From contig JABIPA010000008.1 of assembly GCA_018698675.1 (NCBI GenBank), positions 1 through 50,711 on the forward strand: a stretch of 50,711 nt of DNA, read 5' to 3'. Below, in pieces: positions 16,220-24,800 of this stretch. How positions within the stretch are numbered: position 1 is the stretch's first letter; each line of letters starts with the position of its first letter. This DNA is from a bacterium. GTDB taxonomy: Bacteria > Margulisbacteria > Marinamargulisbacteria > JABIPA01. The notes under the pieces are model-generated. The model saw nothing but the letters and a program-made list of their open reading frames with translations, was not told the DNA's origin and did not search any database. The position numbers and the translations under genes were made by a program.

Positions 16220-16855
16220 TTATGTTTCGTGTTGTTTTATTTGCTTGATTAGAGCTAGTTTAAGAGATGTTTTATTACAACTTAATGATGATAATCCCTC
16301 CGTGAAGTAAGATTTATAATTGGTTTCAATTGATTTAAAACTCGTTGTATTGGAATTTAAATGAATGATGCCTTGGATGATGAATTTTTGTTTATATTTT
16401 CTTAAAGTTAGGGCAAGAATTTTTTGCTTGCCAAGGTAAAGTTCAAAGGGGTTTGGATATGCCGTACAAAATTCGTGATTAATCGATTTGGAGTCATCTG
16501 AATGATTGAGCTCAATATTTAAGGATCTAAATGCATTTTTGGTACAGTCTGTTAGAAGTTTCATTTTTTCTTTTAGTTTTCCTTTTGTTAATTCAGAGTT
16601 ATTTGCGGTGAACGAAAGTACGATGTCTCCGGCAGAATGGAAAACCAACCCTCCACCGGTGACACGTGTTGCATGATCAATAGACTTTAAATCGTCTGGA
16701 ATATTTTGTTTATAACTAATTGTAATTCCAGGCTGTTCCCAAGTATAGATTCTAAATACTTTATCATTTTTGGAAGCAGATTGAGCTAATGCTTTGTCGA
16801 ATTCCATGTTTTGTTTTGCAGATTTAAACTGCGCTGTTGATATTCTTGTGTTCAT
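16220..16855 (-). CDS. Lipoate-protein ligase / octanoyltransferase family protein
   Basis: 211 residues of the BPL/LplA/LipB fold. The ligand-binding motif RVTGGGLVFHSAGDIVLSF (64-82) matches RRxGGGxVxHDxGNxNxS of LplA and LipM. The segment CTAYPNPFELYLGKQKILAL (about 130-149) corresponds to the GKKIxGSAQ lysine region but is divergent, with Leu-Ala-Leu-Thr instead of Gly-Ser-Ala-Gln. Such enzymes attach lipoyl or octanoyl groups to carrier domains of 2-oxoacid dehydrogenases or GcvH. The protein is somewhat shorter than LplA and lacks its C-terminal domain. It has an AAAGGT site six bases before the ATG. It is probably in an operon with the helicase-like gene. Confidence 0.75.
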   Translation of the reverse strand: MNTRISTAQFKSAKQNMEFDKALAQSASKNDKVFRIYTWEQPGITISYKQNIPDDLKSIDHATRVTGGGLVFHSAGDIVLSFTANNSELTKGKLKEKMKLLTDCTKNAFRSLNIELNHSDDSKSINHEFCTAYPNPFELYLGKQKILALTLRKYKQKFIIQGIIHLNSNTTSFKSIETNYKSYFTEGLSSLSCNKTSLKLALIKQIKQHET

Positions 16856-16893
16856 TTGTGACCTTTTGTAAATTAATTGCTTCTATTTTGTCT

Positions 16894-16899
16894 ATTATA
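16894..16899 (-). promoter_or_regulatory. TATAAT -10 box for the lipoate-ligase-like gene
   Basis: A perfect TATAAT on the minus strand, about 38 bases before the ATG at 16855. I could not find a convincing -35 at normal spacing. Confidence 0.35.
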
Positions 16900-16920
16900 T
16901 GTAAATTAGTTGAGTTTGAT

Positions 16921-17106
16921 CTAATATTTATGTTCGTGGATGCAGTCTCTAAATAGGAGCTCAAGAAAAATATCGTTATATTTTTTTGGTTTCCAGTTTA
17001 AGTTTTGGTATTGATTATCAGGATATATTTTTTTTTCGGATAGATTTTTATTTCGATGCAGTTTTTTTGACTCTTTCTTTTTTTCTAGCGTTTGTGTCAT
17101 TGTCAT
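16921..17106 (-). CDS. Small Lys-rich hypothetical protein
   Basis: 61 residues beginning MTMTQTLEKKKESKK, strongly basic in the first half and with a short helical, Leu-rich tail (DIFLELLFRDCIHEH). No family is recognised. The start at 17106 is chosen because GGGGGG at 17114-17119 lies seven bases upstream and a TATAAT lies just beyond. It precedes the lipoate-ligase-like gene by 65 bp on the same strand. A coding role is plausible but not proved. Confidence 0.4.
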   Translation of the reverse strand: MTMTQTLEKKKESKKLHRNKNLSEKKIYPDNQYQNLNWKPKKYNDIFLELLFRDCIHEHKY

Positions 17107-17121
17107 GCTTATTCCCCCCGA

Positions 17122-17127
17122 ATTATA
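17122..17127 (-). promoter_or_regulatory. TATAAT -10 box for the small Lys-rich ORF
   Basis: A perfect TATAAT on the minus strand, 15 bases before ATG 17106, with the G-run 17114-17119 in between. No clear -35. Confidence 0.35.
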
Positions 17128-17224
17128 TTTGCCCAAAAATTGGAAAAATAAAACATAGATAGTTTCTGTTTTAGGGTCGAATTTGCTAGTTTATCTTGAA
17201 ATAATTTCGTATAAGAGTATGGAC

Positions 17225-18796
17225 ATGAATTTTTTAAATAGAAAAATTTTATCCATAAATAAAACAGATATTTTAGGAAAGTCTAGAGGATCTTTAGGCG
17301 GACTTTTAAATGGGATGTCGTTAAAATTACCAAAGTTTAATTTTGGGTATTCTTTTTTAATTGCATCAAGGGTAAGCGACTCTGATCTTGAAGAAAATTT
17401 ATTTAGCGAAAGAAAATCTTTTATAGAACAGAAATATGGTCTTGGGGCAACGAGTTTGGATGAATTTATTGAATTATTAGATTCTAAGTTTAATTATTTT
17501 GAGACATATCTTCTTGAAAAGATCTGTGATGTTTTTAATATTATCAATTTCGCAGAACATTCTTACGACAAAGGAATGTGGTATAACGAAGATTACAAAA
17601 GGGATATTGGACATTCAATTGACGAGATGAATTGCTTTGGAAACCCCAACTACTTTATTAATCAAGATAACGATTGTTTAGAGCCAACGATTAAACCATC
17701 TATCGCTTTGGATAGATTAATGAACTCTCTTTCATTTTTAGATTGTGGACTAGGTCTTCAGTGCGCTGTTTTTGGCGGATTTAGATGGGCAATGGGGCAG
17801 GTTCCTTTTGATATAGTATTTGACCAGGCTTTATCTCCCTTTTATTTGTCTAAAAATTTTTTTGGGGCATCTGACGATGACCGATCGAACTTGTCTCTTA
17901 AGAACCCTCTTTATCGGTTATATGATAGGGTAGAGTTTGAAACTATATCCGATGTAAAAGTTGGTGATATTTGTTATATTCAGGGCGTTTTAAATTATTC
18001 TAGTAGGCATCCTAAAGGTCATTTAGCCGGGTATAATGTAATTTGTACGGGGGAAAATTATGATGGTGAGCCACTGTTTATGGGAATAGGCCATAAGTTA
18101 TTTGATAGGCCTAAATCTTATGATGACCTTAAAAGAATATTACTTGATGGCTACAATGAAAAATCGTGTTTACCAAATCTCGTAGAGTCTGCTACCGAAA
18201 TAGAGGGCCTTAAAATTTGTTTTCGATTGTCTTCGCAAAAAGTTAAACGTTTTATTTTGTCCTCATTGAAGTCCTACCCATATTTAGAAAGTAATCGAAT
18301 TAAGGCTTTGAGCTGGGGAGAATCAAAAATAGGGGATAAAAATATTCCTATACTATCGTGTGGTTTAAAATCAATGATTCTTCCTCTGTTATATTCGGGG
18401 ATGCGGAAAGAAATAAATTTTATTAGAGATTCTGATAAAGATATTTATGTTTCGATTGATGGACTCAGTCAAGAAAATTTGGCAATGATTAGAAAATTTG
18501 TAATTTCTTTTTTAAAGCTAAGTTCGGCAGGGAAACGGTTTGATGACCTTTTTTATTTGAGAGCTACAAAAGGTAATTTAAACGAACTTTATCCTACTAA
18601 TGAAAACAAAACTAAGCGTAGTAAAAGTGCTTGTGATTCTTCAACTATAGCTTCTTTACTCAAATCGGAATCTTTTTCTTTAGAGTTTTATGACGGTCTA
18701 TCTAAGACCTTATCAAGTGCAGAACGTGGCTCCGATTTTATTCGTGGCGATGTTAACTCATATAAAATTAGAGCAGAGATCATAAACAGTCCGTAG
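17225..18796 (+). CDS. Putative Cys/His enzyme with transglutaminase-like motifs
   Basis: 523 residues from ATG 17225 (17219 is an alternative; a -10-like TATAAG sits at 17210-17215). I do not recognise the family with certainty. A cysteine segment SFLDCGLGLQCAVFGGF (about 169-185) is followed about 70 residues later by GDICYIQGV, then HPKGHLAGYNVICTGEN and FMGIGH. The order Cys, then GD-x-x-Y, then His/Gly-x-Asn, then a GIG turn resembles Bacillus Tgl-type protein-glutamine gamma-glutamyltransferases and other papain-fold enzymes. The Glu of the Tgl triad is not obvious. There is no signal peptide or membrane segment. The C-terminal half (about 310-520) is unrecognised. It lies 90 bp upstream of the ankyrin giant on the same strand and could be a related effector. 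Confidence 0.5.
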   Translation: MNFLNRKILSINKTDILGKSRGSLGGLLNGMSLKLPKFNFGYSFLIASRVSDSDLEENLFSERKSFIEQKYGLGATSLDEFIELLDSKFNYFETYLLEKICDVFNIINFAEHSYDKGMWYNEDYKRDIGHSIDEMNCFGNPNYFINQDNDCLEPTIKPSIALDRLMNSLSFLDCGLGLQCAVFGGFRWAMGQVPFDIVFDQALSPFYLSKNFFGASDDDRSNLSLKNPLYRLYDRVEFETISDVKVGDICYIQGVLNYSSRHPKGHLAGYNVICTGENYDGEPLFMGIGHKLFDRPKSYDDLKRILLDGYNEKSCLPNLVESATEIEGLKICFRLSSQKVKRFILSSLKSYPYLESNRIKALSWGESKIGDKNIPILSCGLKSMILPLLYSGMRKEINFIRDSDKDIYVSIDGLSQENLAMIRKFVISFLKLSSAGKRFDDLFYLRATKGNLNELYPTNENKTKRSKSACDSSTIASLLKSESFSLEFYDGLSKTLSSAERGSDFIRGDVNSYKIRAEIINSP

Positions 18797-18886
18797 TTTG
18801 GGATCTAATATGTTTGAAAAACTGAAATTTTTGGGTATATGGCCTATATAAAAATTGTAAAAATAATAATATAGGAGCATGAATTT

Positions 18887-21800
18887 ATGGATTGTGGAGG
18901 AGTTGGTAGGGGCAGTAATTTGGGAAATGAAGTTGCTTCTTTAAAATTTAATGGCTCAGAAAATAGAACTGGAAGTTCTAAGACTAGGCATACAGCTGTG
19001 CCTCTTGATCAGACTTCAGTAGAGAATAATGTACGTCGTACCTTGTCTTTGCCTTCATTTTCACGCGATCAATTAATTAATTTCATGAAAAATCTTATTG
19101 AAAACACTTTAGACTCTATTTTCAAAGGTGTGATGTCTAATCGGACGGGAGGCATGACAATTCCAGTTACGTCCGTTAAAAAGGCATCGGTGCCGGTTCT
19201 TTTAGAAGAGGCTCCGTTAGCTGATACGTCGCACAACAATGGTATACTTCCTGAAAATGATTCCTCTGGAAAAGAGGATGAACATCGACCTCCTTCACCT
19301 TCTGAAACAAAAATTTCGTCTTTTGTAGTGCCTCACGCTAGTCAATCTGCTCCTGAAAATAGTTCGACAGTATCTGAAAAAGATAAGAAATTACGAATGT
19401 TGGATGCTATAAATGTTAGAAATGAAGGTGGAGAATTTGAATTCAAAATTACGCCGTCAATTCGACATGACCTTTTGGACCTTGCGTTAACGTCAACGGA
19501 ATTAGATATTCTCAAGGTAGTTAAGGAAATCTTTATTTCAAGAGGGGATGGGGCCGGATTGTCTTATATTGCGGAAAAAAACCTCAAAGATTGTAGGGTG
19601 TCGAAGGATGAGCTCAAACAAACATTTTTGACTGTAGTTAATAATGGGGACTTAGAAAGTTTGGAGGCTCTTTTTAATGGTCCTTTTAATCCTGAAAAAA
19701 AAACAAATGTTCCATTTACTGCAGGTATGCCGGGCTTACTTCCTAAGACCTATGTAAAATCAACATTTAAACCAATATTTGAAATGGATGGACAAGACCT
19801 TGGAGAGAATAGTGTTTTATTTGAGGCATTAAAATTGGCAAGTAATAGTAAAGATGGACATACGTTTGAGTGCTTAATTAAGCAAGTGGCCGATGAGACT
19901 AAGTATAACCCTAGTAATAAATTCAAAAAGTTTATGCAAATAACAGCTAATCTGGCGTCGTTGGCAGAATGTGTTTCTCAAAATGGAAGGGAAGATGTTT
20001 TCGATTCTTTTATGAGGACAGAACCATGGGGCGACAATCCCAATAAAGCCCCCCTTTTAGAACTTATGATGTTTTCGATTGCTGAAAAGGCAAAAGATAA
20101 GTCATCGGATACTTCTGTATTAATAACAAATTTGGAGTGCTTATTGACGGCAGGTTCTTTTTCTCCAGGAGAACCGGTAGCTGTTTTCGATAAAATAATT
20201 TTTTCGGGAAATAGTGACGTGTTGAAATGCTTTATGGGTAAATCGGGTGTTCTTGACTTAAAGATGAAGGGAATGTCGTCGCTTCTTAAAGATAAATTAA
20301 AGATGGTTTTAGCTGAATCTGGAAAACAGGAGGATGCATCTGAAGAGGGTAGTTCATTTTCACATGGGAATAATCTCGTTGAAAGCGCTTCTGTGATAGC
20401 TACTTTGATTAGAGCTGGCGGTAATGTAGATGATATTGATAGTGATAGAAACTCTATCTTACATTTGGCTATGGCCAAACAACGGTCTGAAATTGTGGAA
20501 GGTATTTTGATTGGGATGCCGGACTTGAATTTAGGACAGAATACTTCCCAAAAACTTCCTGCACATATTGCAGCTGAAACCGGGAATGCCGACTTGTTAA
20601 TATTGTGTTTAGACTCGGCCGGAAAAGGGGACATTGGAGCCCTTTTAAATATATTAAGTTGTAAAGATAATGGTGGGAATACCGTAGTTCATGCTGCATT
20701 TGAATGTATGAAACCAGAAGAATTGGATAAATTGTTGGACTATTTGAGCCCTCATTTGGGAGCAGCTAAGCGCTTTGAATCTGGGACGGTTAAGCATTTG
20801 TTTTTGAACTTATTGCAGTATAAAAATGATGAAGGTTTTATACCTTTTGATTTGGCTTTGAAGTGCCAAGACGAAATTACTGCTAAGGCATGTTTGTACA
20901 TGAAAGATAGTAATTTAGCATGTGTCAAACAAGACTCTTTTTTTAATGAAGATAGATATAAAGGTTGCGGTGCTATAAATAGTGCTTTTGCTAAATTAGA
21001 TGATGAGGAAGGTTCTTGGACGTTAGTTACAGGATTAACTCCATTAGATGGTAAGGACGATGTTATAGAGCCAAAAGATGGCGAATTAGCTGAATTAAAT
21101 AAAGATACAAATGATTTGGTAAAAAAACTGTTTCAGTTGATTGAAATTATTGATGCTTCAGCGGCAGATTCTGTGGATAAGGCCAAGAGTTATTTTTTAG
21201 AAGCAGGTTCTGGCGAATCTGGTAATAAATTCGCTTTGGAAATGGCGTTGAAATTAGAAGCTCAGTATACGGAATTAGGGAAGTCAATTCCTCAAGGAGT
21301 TTTATTTGCTAAGCAAGCATTAACTAATGGCGAGATATTAGTCGATGATAATGACAAGATTGTGCCGGCCGATAATGCATCTAGCAATGTAAGAAAAATT
21401 TCTTTATTAAGGTATTTTTCCGACTTCGAAGTGCCTCAAATTCGAGAAATGCCAATAGACCATGAAGAAGTTAGGCATGATGGGGCTGATTTAATGATCG
21501 GAGCGGGGACGTTTGGGATTGATTTTAGTGGACGTGGTTCTAAGCATCGAAGATATGAGGATCGTGGAGACAGCGATCAAGAAGAAGGTTCTGCTAACTT
21601 TGATTTTCAGGGGGGCCACATAGATGGACGACGTGTAGTTTTTTCTGGGAATTCAATTCCTGCGAGGGATGGCGTAGCCTCAGTTTCTGAGGATGATATT
21701 TCAGTGGATCTAGATCAAGTTGGTCCTATGCTTAACGATGTGGATTCTGTTTCAGATGGATCTGTTTCCGAAGATGAGGAGGATGACGAAGGAGAGTCTT

Positions 21801-24800
21801 GGCGCCATGTTTCTGGTGAGGGTGATTTTTTAGATTTTTTAGATGATGAAATTACATATTTAAATGATAAAAACGTTATCGCTGACTTAGAGAATGCTCT
21901 TTTTGCAGATAATGAACAATCAATAGAAAAAGTTGGAACTGCTTATTTACAGTTGAAAAGAGAATGGGATAAGTTGCAAAAGATTGATCAATCTATTAGA
22001 ACGAACCCTGATTTTTCACCTGAGCTTTATCCGAAAAATTTCAATGGACGCGTTAAAAGGATGGTTCCATTATGTATACGATTATTTGAAGATGTTAAAG
22101 CACTTGGTGATAGAGCTTCGGGGCCGGATGTTCAATTGTTACAGCAAGATGCTGAAATCCTTTATCATGAAATTTTGATAAAACGTGTTTTTCTTGAAGG
22201 TGGATTTAAGAAAAAACTTTCTAATATAAGAGATACTAAAGTGAACACAGGTGTTTTAGACTCATTTTCGAATAAAGTCGATGCTATTTTAGCAAATTCA
22301 CGGGTATCGATTTTAGATCCTGTAAATTTGGAATCATTGACAGATTATAAAACATCTCAAGATGCGATTGATTCGTTGGTTAGTCGTGAGATAGACGGTT
22401 TGCCACTTGAAACATTGAAAGCTAATTTCCGTGGGTTTTCTTCTGATAGTTTCGATCAATTGGGTGCTGTTGTTGTTGCGAAGAGACAGGCTCTTAATGT
22501 ACAGGATGAGGTCGATATGGGCATGGTAAAAGCTACTGTGGAAGTTTTGGCACCTATATTAAAATTTGAAGAGGACGAAACAAATCCTGATAAGGGGCAA
22601 TACACATTTAGTTCTGATTTCGAGGCAGCATTACAGACTTATATTGATGGTAAAGGTGAAGCCGATGGCACATGGAGAGATGTTCGTTCAGAAAATGCTA
22701 CATATGACGAATGTGTACTAGAATTTATCCAATCAAAATTAGAAGGAGTTCCTTCTGATGTGGCCGATACAGTGGCAGCTTTTATAGCAAATAAATATAT
22801 TCATGGCCCATTTCGAGGGCTTCGGGTAGAGGAAGCATTTAAGATTCTTGAAAGCAAGGTAGATATACTTAGGTCAGCTGTCACAGCAGATATTAAAACC
22901 GAATATATCAAGCAGGTTAAGGAAAAGTTTGAGACTCTTACGAACGACGCCGAGAATGGGATAAATGATAAAAGTGACGCATTTTCTGTTTCTAATGATA
23001 TAAGCTCCAAAAAATTTAAAGAATTAGAAGATATATTAATTGGAGACGATTTTGCCGATACCTTCAAAATTTTATTGAGTCAGTTAAAAAAACCTTTGTC
23101 TGAAAGACCTACAAATTTAAATAAACGTATTAAAGACCATATATTATTTCTGTCTCAAAAATATGTTGATAGATTGGGTTCTGTGATTATTGAATATGAC
23201 GAAGCCTTAAAAGGCGTTTCTTCAGAGGTTGTTTCGGATGATGAAAAGGAGCAGGCTAAAGACGGATTGGTACAACTAGCTGACGACAGACTTAATGCAT
23301 TTGAAATGTGTATGACTGGTGATTTATTTAGAGAATCTGGTGTGATTCAAACGGCGTATGATAAGGAAGTCGATGGGCAATGTCGTGATATAGAAAATGC
23401 GTATATTGATAGTTTGAAAGATATTGATTTCGATGCACCTGATTATGAGGAAATGGAACTTGATGAGGATATGGAACTTGATGAGGATATTATTGGATTT
23501 CGAGAGAATTATCCGCCCTCATTTGAATCCTTATTTGATTTTACAAACTTAGAAGACTCTATGACGCAGTTTAATGCACTAATATCACGTGAACCGAACG
23601 ATCCAATTGCTGGAAAGTTATCGAATTTGAAAGCAAGTTTGGACGCTAAAGTTTCTCGATCAGTAACCAGGTTAAAAGAAGCTCGTGATATAGCTAAACA
23701 AGAATTTTATGACCTCAAGGAAGAGCGTGAAGCTGAATTTGAGCTTAGATTAGACTTTGCAACGACTCAACTAATATTTGAGGCGGAAGTGGGTTTTGGT
23801 TTTATTATGGCGGAGTTGAACAGTCATGATTCTGCTGTTAAGTCATATGATGATTTAGAATTAGAATTAAGGGCTAGATTTTTAAAATTATACCCTGAAA
23901 ACTTTTCTGAAAGCGATGCGATTAAACCGATAATTGATGCAGCGAAAGACTATAAGAAACCTGCTTTAGAGGACGATATTATTGATTCCAATGTTATCGA
24001 ACAAAATAAGAGGGTTTCTGATGATATGGATTCTAAGAGGCAGGTTTTTGAAAATTTGCTTTCAAACAAGCTTAATGATTTTGAGGCCGCTGCAGAACGC
24101 GCTCTTTTGGCATTGTCTGATGTGATTGATGATGGGTTTCAAGTGTCTGTTGATGCAGGTTTTTTGTTTGGATCCTTAGGAAGCGCTATGTCTTCATCTG
24201 GGGCTATGAATGTGAACACATTTGATAAGCCAAGAAACTATACCGTTGGTTTTTCCGAATGGAAATTACATTGGAAAGAAAGTAAGGCTGGGGATTTGGA
24301 AACATTTAATACGAATACGTTAGCTAATTTTCCTGACTCAATAAGAACAAAGTTTTCAAAAAAAGCGATGGGAAAAGTTGAAGCTAAGACGAGACTTGCT
24401 AAAATTTTCATGGATGTACGTGGAGATGTCAGAGAAGCAAAATTAGAGGCCGAAATAAAACGTGTCGAAACAGCACAACGACGACGCGAGATTTTACTAC
24501 GTCTCAAAGATGAATATGCTGAATTGATGAAAAAATCTGTAGATGAATTTACTGCATATGGTCTTCGGTATGTGGATAGTCAATTAAATTTACAACGTGG
24601 GTACTATCCTCTTAAGAACTTTATTGGACTCTTGGAAAGATTTAATTCTGCAAAAAAGGCTAAGTTAGACGAATTGAAAAAAATTGAACTGGTAGACAGA
24701 AGAGCTTTTATACGGGATGAAGATGTCGACTGGTTAAGTGATGTATTTGATAACGTTTTAGATTCTATTGATTCTGATAACAAATTGGAAAAAGATAAAG

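Noticed and set aside
19978-20634. 218-residue open frame antisense to the ankyrin region
   Set aside because: The plus-strand frame has clear ankyrin sequence and a good start; the antisense product is low-complexity Ser/Lys-rich without motifs.
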